DNA of 32,059 nucleotides, from the NCBI RefSeq assembly GCF_000374085.1, contig NZ_KB893568.1, positions 1-32,059 on the forward strand. Direction: 5' to 3'. The stretch comes from Spirosoma spitsbergense DSM 19989 (lineage in GTDB: Bacteria; Bacteroidota; Bacteroidia; Cytophagales; Spirosomataceae). A program made the translations under genes and the position numbers. Below the pieces are notes generated by a model that was not told where the DNA came from, made no database searches, and saw nothing but the letters and a program-made list of their open reading frames with translations. Each line of letters begins with the position of its first letter. Positions within the stretch are counted from its first letter, which is position 1. Below are positions 16,555-24,329 of this stretch, in pieces.

Positions 16555-18942
16555 ATGAAAAAAAGGATGCGTTTACTACCCTTACTTTTAACCCTGATAA
16601 GCCTTGCGGTATCGGCTCAAACCAACGGGCCAACGGTGCCGGAACAACTCACGTTTGCTGGCATTTCGGTTCAACTGGACCCCGATGCCCGGCGGCTGAT
16701 ACAGCAGGATGTTAATGCGCTCATTGCTAACCGGCAGTACTGGACGGCCAAGCTCGACCGGGTTGCACTGTACTTCCCCATGATTGAAGCCATTCTGATT
16801 GATGAGGATGTCCCTACCGATTTCAAATACCTGGCCGTTCAGGAGAGTTCACTCACGCCGGATGCCGTGTCTTCGTCAGCCGCTGTAGGCTACTGGCAGT
16901 TCAAGCGTGAAACGGCGATGGACAATGGAATGCGGGTAGACGACGAAATTGACGAGCGAAAAAGCATTATAGCATCCACCCACGGAGCCGCTAAATACCT
17001 GAAAAAGAGTAACAGTCAGTTTAATAACTGGGTCGCTTCTCTATATTCGTATTACCTGGGCGCGGGCGGGATTGCCAAGCTAATTCCACCCGATTGGTCG
17101 TACGCCCGCGAGATAGCCCTCGATGGCCGCACCGACCGCTACATCCTTCGGTTTTTTGCCCATAAGATCGCCATCGAAAATGCCCTGCAAACGCATCAGA
17201 CCAATAACCGTTTTGCGCTGATCGAGTACCCGAACGGGGGCGGCAAATCCATGAAAACCATTGCCGACGAGCTGGGTGTCGATGAGTTTGAACTACGCAA
17301 GTACAACCGCTGGGTGCTGAACGGGGGCGTACCCACCGACCGCCCGTATGTACTGGCCATACCGGTAGCCAACGACCAGATCAATGATGTTCGGCAAAAA
17401 ATAACCAGCAGTGCGCCCAGCCAGGCGCCCGATTTTGTTCAGACGGATGTTGGCTTTCCAGTTCTCCGTAGGGTAACTACCGGGTTGAGCAGCAAGAATG
17501 ACCCCGTTCTTTTCGAAATCAATGGATTACCGGGTATCCAGGCACAGGAGGGCGATAATGCGGCTTCGCTGGCCCGGAAATCAAAAATAAGCCTGTCGAG
17601 TTTTCTGCGCTACAATGACATGAGCGACCGGGACCCCGTGCTGCTCAATGATGTGTACTACCTGGCAAAAAAACGGAACAAGGCACTCGTCCCCTTCCAC
17701 ACCGTTCGCGAAGGGGAAACGGCCCGCAGCATTTCGCAGCGGTATGGTATCCGGCTGAAAAAACTGATGCGCTACAACCGCCTGGATCGGGTGCAGAAAT
17801 TAGCCACCGGGCGGGTCATGTGGCTTCGCGAACGCCGGCCAGCCAATAAACCGGCCGAAATTATTACCGCCCCTACCCCGCCCGTATATGACCAGACGCC
17901 CACACCTGCTCCCGTTCGGGCTGATGTAGCAACCAATGCGCCCGCCCGCCCCGTTGGAAGTAGCGATATCCCCCGTGATGCATCGGAACGGAAACTGTAC
18001 CAGCCCAAACTGGTAGGCGGTGGTGTAACACCCAACGACAAAACATCGGAACCAGCCGCCCCCCAACGGTCAGAGCCAGTTAAGCCTGTTTCCCAACCAA
18101 CCGTAACCCGCTCCGTTCCGGTATCACCGCAAACCAGTGGCAGTTCGGAGGGAACACAACGGATTGTTATCGTGCGAACGCCAAATGCCGCCGAACCGAC
18201 GAAAGCAATACCCGTGGCTACCACCCCCGAACGGGTCCCCTCTGATACCAATTCGGCAGCCAGCGATACAAAACCGACAAAAAAGGCAGATACGTACACC
18301 CGCCAACCTAAGAAAGCACCGGTTTCGGACACAGACATGGGACGGCCCGAAACCGGTACGTACAAGGGACCAACCGAGCAGCAGGCAGACGGATCCATCG
18401 TTACGTCGGCGGCTGTACCACCTACCAAGGCCCCACCAAGACCCGCAGCTACGGTTAGCCCAAAAACAGACACCCCCGCAACAAGGCCTGTGCCAGTGGC
18501 TAAAACGCCCGAACCCAAACCGGTAGTCACCCCTGCGCCAGCCACCACTAGCCCGGCCACGCCCTCTACTACCGTTGACCGGTCGGCAACGACCCACACG
18601 GTCGAACCCGGCCAGACGTACTACAGCATTGCCAGGCAGTATGGCCTGACAGTGGATGAGTTGATGGCCCTCAACAGTCTGACTGCCAGCGATGTGCTCG
18701 AAGTAGGAAAGAAACTGAACGTGAAAGCTGCGCCCGTAAGTCAGTCGACAGTGTCTGCTACCACAAAATCAGCGGCAGGGCCAAAAGCAACCGTGAGCTA
18801 CCATACCGTTGCCAAAGGGGAAACTATGTATCGGATTTCGCAGCAGTACGGTGTTAGTATCGAACAGATAAAGGAGTGGAATAATCTGAAAACTACGGTG
18901 GTTCAGGTAGGACAGAAAATCAAACTAATCAAGAACGAATAA
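16555..18942 (+). CDS. LysM-repeat lytic transglycosylase (MltD-like)
   Basis: A 795-residue exported peptidoglycan enzyme. A signal peptide (1-21, ending AVSAQ) precedes an SLT domain (about 70-210) with catalytic Glu97 in VQESSL, SAAVGYWQFKRETA and SYYLGAGGI. LysM-like modules occur at about 225-270, 320-372 and 378-425 (HTVREGETARSISQRYG), and two clear ones at the C-terminus (HTVEPGQTYYSIARQYG and HTVAKGETMYRISQQYG). Between them lies a 240-residue Pro/Thr/Ala-rich linker, probably unstructured. Such enzymes cleave glycan strands to give anhydromuropeptides. No lipobox is seen, unlike E. coli MltD. It sits 21 bp before the DUF3109 gene. Confidence 0.92.
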   Translation: MKKRMRLLPLLLTLISLAVSAQTNGPTVPEQLTFAGISVQLDPDARRLIQQDVNALIANRQYWTAKLDRVALYFPMIEAILIDEDVPTDFKYLAVQESSLTPDAVSSSAAVGYWQFKRETAMDNGMRVDDEIDERKSIIASTHGAAKYLKKSNSQFNNWVASLYSYYLGAGGIAKLIPPDWSYAREIALDGRTDRYILRFFAHKIAIENALQTHQTNNRFALIEYPNGGGKSMKTIADELGVDEFELRKYNRWVLNGGVPTDRPYVLAIPVANDQINDVRQKITSSAPSQAPDFVQTDVGFPVLRRVTTGLSSKNDPVLFEINGLPGIQAQEGDNAASLARKSKISLSSFLRYNDMSDRDPVLLNDVYYLAKKRNKALVPFHTVREGETARSISQRYGIRLKKLMRYNRLDRVQKLATGRVMWLRERRPANKPAEIITAPTPPVYDQTPTPAPVRADVATNAPARPVGSSDIPRDASERKLYQPKLVGGGVTPNDKTSEPAAPQRSEPVKPVSQPTVTRSVPVSPQTSGSSEGTQRIVIVRTPNAAEPTKAIPVATTPERVPSDTNSAASDTKPTKKADTYTRQPKKAPVSDTDMGRPETGTYKGPTEQQADGSIVTSAAVPPTKAPPRPAATVSPKTDTPATRPVPVAKTPEPKPVVTPAPATTSPATPSTTVDRSATTHTVEPGQTYYSIARQYGLTVDELMALNSLTASDVLEVGKKLNVKAAPVSQSTVSATTKSAAGPKATVSYHTVAKGETMYRISQQYGVSIEQIKEWNNLKTTVVQVGQKIKLIKNE

Positions 18943-18963
18943 AGAATCCCCCTCCCTCCTACT

Positions 18964-19545
18964 ATGATACTCATTGATACGACCTGCATCAGCGACGATG
19001 TTGCCGAAAAGTTTTTCGTTTGTAACCTCGATAAATGCAAGGGTGCCTGTTGCGTTGAAGGCGATATGGGTGCCCCGCTGGAAGGTGATGAACCTGCTAC
19101 CCTCGACCGGATCTACGAATCCATCAAACCCTATCTGTCGCCCGAAGGCATCAAAGTCATTGAGCAGCAGGGCGGGTATGAGTCCGACGGAGCCGGTGGC
19201 TTTGTGACCAGCACCGTGGGTGGCCGGGAATGTGTGTATGCAACCTGGGATGATCGGGGCATCCTGAAATGTGGTATCGAAGAAGCGTATAACGACGGCA
19301 AAGTGGATTGGAAGAAACCCATTTCCTGCCATCTATACCCCATCCGTGTCACAAAATACGAATCATTCCACGCCCTCAACTACGACCGCTGGCCTATCTG
19401 TAGCCCCGCCTGTGGCTTCGGCGAACAGTTGAATGTTCCTATCTATAAATTCGTCCGGGAAGCTTTGATTCGGGCGTACGGAGAACCCTGGTACAACCGC
19501 CTGGTCCAGGCCATCGAGAATCCCCCGACTTCGGAGCCGGTATAA
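18964..19545 (+). CDS. DUF3109 family cysteine-rich protein
   Basis: A 193-residue protein with the conserved cysteine cluster CNLDKCKGACC (C20, C25, C29, C30) and later Cys in GGRECVYA, LKCGIEE, SCHLYPIRV and PICSPACGFGEQ. This is the pattern of DUF3109/YkgJ-like proteins, thought to bind zinc or an iron-sulfur cluster; the function is not established. There is no signal peptide, so it is cytoplasmic. It lies tightly between the transglycosylase and the alkyltransferase-like gene (5-nt gap), indicating one transcript. Confidence 0.9.
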   Translation: MILIDTTCISDDVAEKFFVCNLDKCKGACCVEGDMGAPLEGDEPATLDRIYESIKPYLSPEGIKVIEQQGGYESDGAGGFVTSTVGGRECVYATWDDRGILKCGIEEAYNDGKVDWKKPISCHLYPIRVTKYESFHALNYDRWPICSPACGFGEQLNVPIYKFVREALIRAYGEPWYNRLVQAIENPPTSEPV

Positions 19546-19550
19546 ACGGG

Positions 19551-19883
19551 ATGGAAAAACGGGATTATTTCGACGAAGTGTATGACGTTGTCCGTCTGGT
19601 ACCGAAGGGACGCGTAACGACCTACGGCACCATTGCCCATTACCTGAGCCTGCGGGCGGGTGCCCGTATGGTGGGCTGGGCCATGAACGGCTGCCATAAC
19701 CACCCCGACGTACCCGCTCACCGGGTGGTGAACAGCGTCGGCGTGCTATCCGGTAAGCACTTCTTCGGTGGTCCAACCATCATGCAGCAATTGTTAGAAG
19801 ATGAAGGTATCCGGGTAGATAATGACCGGGTAGTCGATTTCAAAACCCTGCTCTGGGACCCCGCCATTGAGTTGGCCCTATAG
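19551..19883 (+). CDS. Alkyltransferase-like (ATL) protein, MGMT family
   Basis: A 110-residue protein equal to the DNA-binding domain of O6-alkylguanine-DNA methyltransferase. The helix-turn-helix region VPKGRVTTYGTIAHYL (17-32) and the arginine-finger area GARMVGWAMNGC (37-48) are present, but the active-site PCHR is PAHR (55-58), so the acceptor cysteine is replaced by Ala56. ATLs bind alkylated guanine without repairing it and pass the lesion to nucleotide excision repair. Length fits ATLs. It is the last gene of its run; a bidirectional terminator follows. Confidence 0.9.
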   Translation: MEKRDYFDEVYDVVRLVPKGRVTTYGTIAHYLSLRAGARMVGWAMNGCHNHPDVPAHRVVNSVGVLSGKHFFGGPTIMQQLLEDEGIRVDNDRVVDFKTLLWDPAIELAL

Positions 19884-19904
19884 CGGCAACTTTGGTTGTG
19901 TTTC

Positions 19905-19950
19905 TAAAAAGGCCCGCCCCGATGTGTATTCATCGGGACTGGCCTTTTTA
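19905..19950. terminator. Bidirectional terminator between ATL gene and egtD
   Basis: TAAAAAGGCC (19905-19914) pairs with GGCCTTTTTA (19941-19950) and an inner stem CCCGATG/CATCGGG (19918-19924 with 19931-19937) closes the hairpin. The T5/A5 ends give a U tract on both strands, serving these convergent genes. Confidence 0.88.
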
Positions 19951-19963
19951 GAGTTCATCACGT

Positions 19964-20938
19964 CTACCGCTCAAACATGACATCGGCAAAGTAGCCTTTG
20001 CAATCGGTGAACCAGCCGGTTACCGAAAAGCCGGTTTGACGAGCCAGCTCCTCGATCTGGGTGCGGGTAAACTTGCGGGAAATCTCGGTATGAATAATTT
20101 CTCCGTACTCAAACGGTACGGCCATATCGAGCGCGTTGATACGGACCATCTGCGCTTTCTGACTGACCAGGTACGAGCGGGCCTCACCACTTTCGGGGTT
20201 GTAGGTTTCGTAATGGTCAAAAGCGGCCAGATTGAAGTCGGCATCCAGTTCGGTATTGATACGCCGGAGCAGGTTCAGGTTGAAAGCGCGGGTCAATCCC
20301 ATCCGGTCGTTATAAGCCGCATGGATAATGGCCGGGTGCTTTTGCAAGTCGAAACCCGTCAGAACCAGGTCGCCGGGTTGTAGCCGGTCGTAAAGTTGCC
20401 GGTAAAAATCAATGGCTTCATCAGGGGCAAAATTACCGATGTTGGAGCCTAGGAACAGCACGATACGCCGGGCGTCGGATTCTTCGGAGAGTTGCTCCAG
20501 GGCGTTGAAGTAATCATCGTGCCGGGCATTTAAAAGTAAATCAGGCCACTGTTTCTGTACGTCATCTACCAGTTTGTCCAGCGCATCGCCCGAAATATCA
20601 ACGGGGGCGTAGGTAAAATCGGCTTGCTGGTCGGCCAGGAAACCAAGCAGGATTTTCGTTTTAAGCCCATCGCCCGCGCCCAGTTCTACCAATTCGAATG
20701 GACGCTTATCCGGGGCAAACAGCTGCAGCAGGTCGGCCTTCTGCGTATCCAGAATCTCGTACTCCGACCGGGTAAGGTAATAGTCCGGCGTGTGCATAAT
20801 TTCAGCAAAGATCCGGCTTCCTTCGGCATCATAAAAAAAGCGTGACGACAGCCGCTTGGGAACCTGCTGCAGCCCCGTTCGTACTTCATCAATCAGGGCG
20901 GCATCAGCTTCTTGCTGCTCCACAAAGGGCGTCTCCAT
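19964..20938 (-). CDS. egtD: L-histidine N(alpha)-methyltransferase
   Basis: The 324-residue enzyme trimethylates histidine to hercynine with SAM, the first step of ergothioneine synthesis, in the cytoplasm. Family features include RFFYDAEGSRIFAEIMHTPD (33-52), YYLTRSEYEIL (53-63), the SAM loop VELGAGDGLKT (84-94), LFLGSNIGNF and the C-terminal ISRKFTRTQIEELARQTGF. The ATG at 20938 overlaps the egtB stop (TAATG), which supports this start over 20974 and indicates translational coupling. Length is as expected (about 320). Confidence 0.95.
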   Translation of the reverse strand: METPFVEQQEADAALIDEVRTGLQQVPKRLSSRFFYDAEGSRIFAEIMHTPDYYLTRSEYEILDTQKADLLQLFAPDKRPFELVELGAGDGLKTKILLGFLADQQADFTYAPVDISGDALDKLVDDVQKQWPDLLLNARHDDYFNALEQLSEESDARRIVLFLGSNIGNFAPDEAIDFYRQLYDRLQPGDLVLTGFDLQKHPAIIHAAYNDRMGLTRAFNLNLLRRINTELDADFNLAAFDHYETYNPESGEARSYLVSQKAQMVRINALDMAVPFEYGEIIHTEISRKFTRTQIEELARQTGFSVTGWFTDCKGYFADVMFER

Positions 20939-22122
20939 TATGGATTCGCCAGGCGTATTCCCGTAAACTGCCATTGCTTGTCAGGTTGAAAAAAATTGCG
21001 GTAGGTTGGTCGGGAGTGCCCTTCGGGTGTGGCCACCGAGGCACCGCGCAACACCAATTGTCCGCTCATGAATTTACCATTGTATTCGCCCACGGCCCCT
21101 TCGGCGGTTACAAAACCGGGATAAGGCAGGTAAGCCGAGTTTGTCCACTCCCAGCGGGTACCCCAGTTGATACCACCCGACTGGGTGCAGGCTTCCCACT
21201 CAAATTCGGTGGGGAGTCGCTGCCCTTTCCAGCGGGCATACGCGTCAGTTTCGTACTGACAAACGTGGCTAACCGGCGCATCCGGGTCAACGGGTTTCAG
21301 GCCATCGAAGGTGTAATACCACCATTTACCCTCAATTTTGTGCCAGTACAGCGGAGCCTGAACGCCGTTTGTGTTGACCCATGCCCAGCCATCGGACAGC
21401 CAGTGTCGGAAATTCTGATACCCCCCAGCCTCGATAAACGCACAGTATTCGCCACTGGTGACCAGGTTGCCGCTCAACTGTGTATCGTTGAGGTACACTT
21501 TATGCGCATTCAGCTCATTATCGAAGCAGAATGCGCCATTCTCCCGTCCGTGGTGCTGGAAACCGATGGTGTATATACCCGACTCAATACTAACGGGTGG
21601 GGCAATAACCAGAGCGGGATACTCAACAAAGGGCATGTCAACGGCCGGAAGCAGGGGATTATGGCCCAGAATGTACTTGATATCGGTAATGAGTAATTCC
21701 TGATGTTGCTGCTCATGATTCAGCCCAATGTCAATCAGGGCAAGCAGGTCATCCGAGAAGGTAGCGGTATCCAGAAAGCGACTCATGTGCTCATCTACGT
21801 ATGCCCGATAGGCATACACCCCCGCCACCGTTGGGCGGCTCAGATTACCCCGGTTTGTACGCAGCACCCGTTTCCCGACGGTTTCATAATAGCTGTTGAA
21901 AACGTAGCTGAAGTCCTCGTGAAAAATGCGGTAGCCGGGTAGGTTCGGGGTCAGCAAAAACGTTTCCCAAAACCAGGTCGTATGCCCCAGATGCCACTTA
22001 GGCGGGCTAACGTCGGCAATAGGTTGTACGACATAATCTTCCGTTTCGAGTCCCCGGCAGATGGTCTCGGAATGAGCCCGTACGCGCAGGTATTGTTCGG
22101 TTAATGTTTGTTCAGCAATCAT
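20938..22122 (-). CDS. egtB: Ergothioneine sulfoxide synthase EgtB
   Basis: A 394-residue nonhaem iron enzyme that joins hercynine to a cysteine-type thiol with O2, forming the C-S bond of ergothioneine. The N-terminal DinB-like domain holds the probable three-histidine iron site: H47 in LGHTTWFWE and H136/H140 in NHEQQHQE. The C-terminal part (about 170-394) is an FGE-sulfatase-like domain with LPTEFEWEAC and GHSRPTYRNFFQP. ATG 22122 is preferred, as AGAGAA precedes it by a few bases; 22149 is the alternative. It is the first gene of a two-gene operon without egtA, egtC or egtE nearby, so the sulfur donor (cysteine or gamma-glutamylcysteine) is open. Confidence 0.93.
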   Translation of the reverse strand: MIAEQTLTEQYLRVRAHSETICRGLETEDYVVQPIADVSPPKWHLGHTTWFWETFLLTPNLPGYRIFHEDFSYVFNSYYETVGKRVLRTNRGNLSRPTVAGVYAYRAYVDEHMSRFLDTATFSDDLLALIDIGLNHEQQHQELLITDIKYILGHNPLLPAVDMPFVEYPALVIAPPVSIESGIYTIGFQHHGRENGAFCFDNELNAHKVYLNDTQLSGNLVTSGEYCAFIEAGGYQNFRHWLSDGWAWVNTNGVQAPLYWHKIEGKWWYYTFDGLKPVDPDAPVSHVCQYETDAYARWKGQRLPTEFEWEACTQSGGINWGTRWEWTNSAYLPYPGFVTAEGAVGEYNGKFMSGQLVLRGASVATPEGHSRPTYRNFFQPDKQWQFTGIRLANP

Positions 22123-22280
22123 AATGGTTCTCTGTTTACGATATACCATTTGTGGTCAATCCCCGTTGCAGGTTTCTTCCGCCAAGGCAGTAAGAGGAGA
22201 TTATACCCCGCATTGGATGAAGCAATCAATGTTGTTACACGCAAACGTTAGAGAATAAACTGACTATTAACTCCCTTGTT

Positions 22281-22559
22281 TCAATATCCAGCCATTTGTT
22301 CGTCAGCGTAGCACCAGAGCCACCGTTCGCCCGGTTCGGCGGAGATGACTACAGGGTGATGACTGGCTAAAAAATGCTTCGTAGCGTGCTGATTGGGAGA
22401 TGAATCACAGCAAAGCGTCGTACCGCAGGTCTGGCAGGTACGCAGGTGTACCCAGGTATCACCCGTTTTTACGCATTCGTCGCAGCCGTATTCAGTGGCC
22501 GGACGGATTTCGGTGATGGCTGACAGATGGTTGCAAATGGTTTGTTTAAGCATGGACAT
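22281..22559 (-). CDS. UBP-type zinc finger protein
   Basis: A 92-residue protein that is almost only a UBP zinc finger. Ligands visible are C9, H11, C26/C29, C42/C45, C50 and the histidines in NQHATKHFLASHH. In eukaryotes this fold reads ubiquitin C-termini; in bacteria it occurs as a stand-alone protein of unknown function. It starts 10 nt after the receiver-reductase gene and is therefore the third gene of that operon, suggesting a role as partner or redox/zinc sensor of the pathway (inference). The protein could also start at the second Met (22553). Confidence 0.88.
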   Translation of the reverse strand: MSMLKQTICNHLSAITEIRPATEYGCDECVKTGDTWVHLRTCQTCGTTLCCDSSPNQHATKHFLASHHPVVISAEPGERWLWCYADEQMAGY

Positions 22560-22569
22560 AGTACTGAAT

Positions 22570-24231
22570 TTAATTTTCGGCCAGGTATTTATGTACGAAA
22601 CTTACGGCCATGGCGCCCTCTCCTACGGCCGATGCTACCCGATTCATGGCACCGGCCCGGACATCGCCAGCGGCAAAAATACCGGGGCTACAGGTTTCCA
22701 GCAGGTAGGGTTCCCGGCCCAGTTTCCAGACATTTCTGAACGCAGCGAACTTCGCCATATCCCGGCCCGTAGCAATAAAGCCTTTGGGATCTTTCAGAAT
22801 ATCCATTTCAATCCAGTCGGTAAAGGGTTTCGTACCGATGAAGATGAATAGCCCGGCAGCCTCCACCGTTCGGCGCTCTTTGGTATCCATATCTTTCAGC
22901 ACCAGACACTCTAGCTCATTATCACCTAAGCCTTCTACCACTTCGGTACAGCCTACTACCGTTATATTAGGCGTTTTATCGATCTGGTCGATCAGGTATT
23001 GCGACATTGTTTCGGACAAATCGGGGCGTCGGACGCAGATAAACACCTGGGCCGCCGTTCTGGACAGGTACATGGCTCCCTGACCAGCCGAATTCCCCCC
23101 TCCCACAATGTACACGATCTTCCCTTTGAAAGCGATAGCTTCAGTGGTGGCGGCACCATAATAAACGCCTGCTCCGGTGTATTTATCGAGGCTTTCGTTT
23201 TCCAGTTTATGATACGACACACCGGTGCTCAGCACAATGGCCCGCGCCACTACTTCCGTGTCATCCGACATTTTTATGTGTTTATACTGCCCCTGCGACT
23301 TTATGGAAACAACCTCCTGCGGGGCCAGAAACTCAACCCCAAACCGTTGCGCCTGAGTAATGGCCCGCCGGGTCAGGTCGGACCCGCTCAGGCCATTGGG
23401 AAAACCGAGGTAATTTTCGATGCGGGAACTGGTGCCAGCCTGCCCACCGGGAGCCCGTTTATCGACCAGAATCGTTTTCAACCCTTCCGAACCGCCGTAA
23501 ACAGCGGCTGCCAGTCCGGCAGGACCAGCGCCAATAATGGCCAGGTCATACAGACTCAGAGACGCCTTGGGCTGTAGTCCCAGTTTTTCGCCCACTTCAC
23601 TCAGGCCGGGCTGAGCCAGGAGGCTCCCATCGTCAAAAACAACGGCGGGTAAATCGTTTTGGTCCTTTCCGTGCAAATCAAGTAACTCCTGCGCCCGTGG
23701 GTTCGTTTCAACGTCGAGCCACTGATAGGGGAACAGATTACCCGCCAGAAAATCTTTCAACTCGTGAGACCGGGGGGAGAATTGGTAGCCGATCAGCTTT
23801 AATCCATCAAAATCAGGCCGGTAATTCGCCTGCCAGTCGGTAAGGAGGTCTTCCAGTACCGGATACAGTTTTTCTTCGGGGGGGTCCCAGGGCTTGGCAA
23901 TGTAGTAATCCAGTTGTACCTCATTGATGGCCCGTATGGCAGCATCGATGTCGGAATAAGCCGTCAGCAAGGCTCGTTTGGCATCGGGGTATAGTTTACG
24001 GGCCTTCCCCAGAAACTCGACACCCGTCATATCAGGCATCTTCTGGTCCGACAGGAACAGGGCCACAACCTCCCCTTTCTTTTTTAGTTCGGGCAACGAA
24101 TCGAGCGCTTCGCGGGCCGAACTGGTGCAAAGAATACGGTATTTTTTGCGGTACTGCTGTCGCAAATCGTGTTGAATAGCCTGCAACACCTGCGGGTCAT
24201 CGTCAATGGCAAAAATGATAGGAAGACGCAT
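22570..24231 (-). CDS. Response-regulator receiver fused to FAD/NAD(P)H reductase (TrxR-like, without CxxC)
   Basis: A 553-residue fusion. Residues 1-125 are a complete receiver: acidic D10-D12, phosphoacceptor D62 in SDQKMPD, T90 and K113. Residues about 143-220 look like a glutaredoxin-fold domain (LIGYQFSPRSHELKDFL) without its CxxC. Residues 228-553 are a thioredoxin-reductase-like flavoprotein: FAD site IIGAGPAG (232-239), PGGQAGTSSRIENYLGFP, NAD(P)-site VGGGNSA (376-382) and IFAAGDVR (518-525). The disulfide site expected as CATC reads YGAAT (358-362), so it should not reduce thioredoxin in the usual way. The start at 24231 avoids a repeat-encoded N-terminal extension from 24294. It follows the kinase gene and precedes the UBP zinc-finger gene. 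Confidence 0.9.
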   Translation of the reverse strand: MRLPIIFAIDDDPQVLQAIQHDLRQQYRKKYRILCTSSAREALDSLPELKKKGEVVALFLSDQKMPDMTGVEFLGKARKLYPDAKRALLTAYSDIDAAIRAINEVQLDYYIAKPWDPPEEKLYPVLEDLLTDWQANYRPDFDGLKLIGYQFSPRSHELKDFLAGNLFPYQWLDVETNPRAQELLDLHGKDQNDLPAVVFDDGSLLAQPGLSEVGEKLGLQPKASLSLYDLAIIGAGPAGLAAAVYGGSEGLKTILVDKRAPGGQAGTSSRIENYLGFPNGLSGSDLTRRAITQAQRFGVEFLAPQEVVSIKSQGQYKHIKMSDDTEVVARAIVLSTGVSYHKLENESLDKYTGAGVYYGAATTEAIAFKGKIVYIVGGGNSAGQGAMYLSRTAAQVFICVRRPDLSETMSQYLIDQIDKTPNITVVGCTEVVEGLGDNELECLVLKDMDTKERRTVEAAGLFIFIGTKPFTDWIEMDILKDPKGFIATGRDMAKFAAFRNVWKLGREPYLLETCSPGIFAAGDVRAGAMNRVASAVGEGAMAVSFVHKYLAEN

Positions 24232-24265
24232 AAATTTTAATGAGTGATTGAGTGAATGAACAATT

Positions 24266-24323
24266 GAGTGAATGGGTGAGCGAGTGAATACCAACTAGCA
24301 TTCGCTCATTCACTCATTCACTC
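24266..24323. repeat. Imperfect inverted repeat of GAGTGAAT units between kinase and reductase genes
   Basis: Arms 24266-24289 and 24300-24323 pair at 20 of 24 positions around a 10-nt loop; both are made of degenerate GAGTGAAT/ATTCACTC units. Further units extend from 24242 to about 24339 and reach the kinase stop codon (TGA, complement of 24330-24332). In the operon mRNA this would be a long hairpin between two genes. Confidence 0.75.
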
Positions 24324-24329
24324 ACTCTC

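Noticed and set aside
17772..18599. Long minus-strand open frames (up to 275 codons) across the transglycosylase linker
   Set aside because: They are antisense to the Pro/Thr/Ala-rich linker, and their Gly/Val/Ser-rich translation is a by-product of that composition. The plus-strand gene has clear domains on both sides.
20842..21696. 284-codon plus-strand frame opposite egtB
   Set aside because: Antisense to a gene with confirmed iron-site motifs; translation shows no recognisable domain.
22570..24231. Calling the flavoprotein a thioredoxin reductase
   Set aside because: The active-site CxxC is absent, so thioredoxin reduction by the usual mechanism is not supported.
22570..24294. Longer start of the receiver-reductase at 24294
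   Set aside because: The extra 21 residues are encoded by the GAGTGAAT repeats (IHSIVHSLNHSLK) and precede a normal receiver start at 24231.
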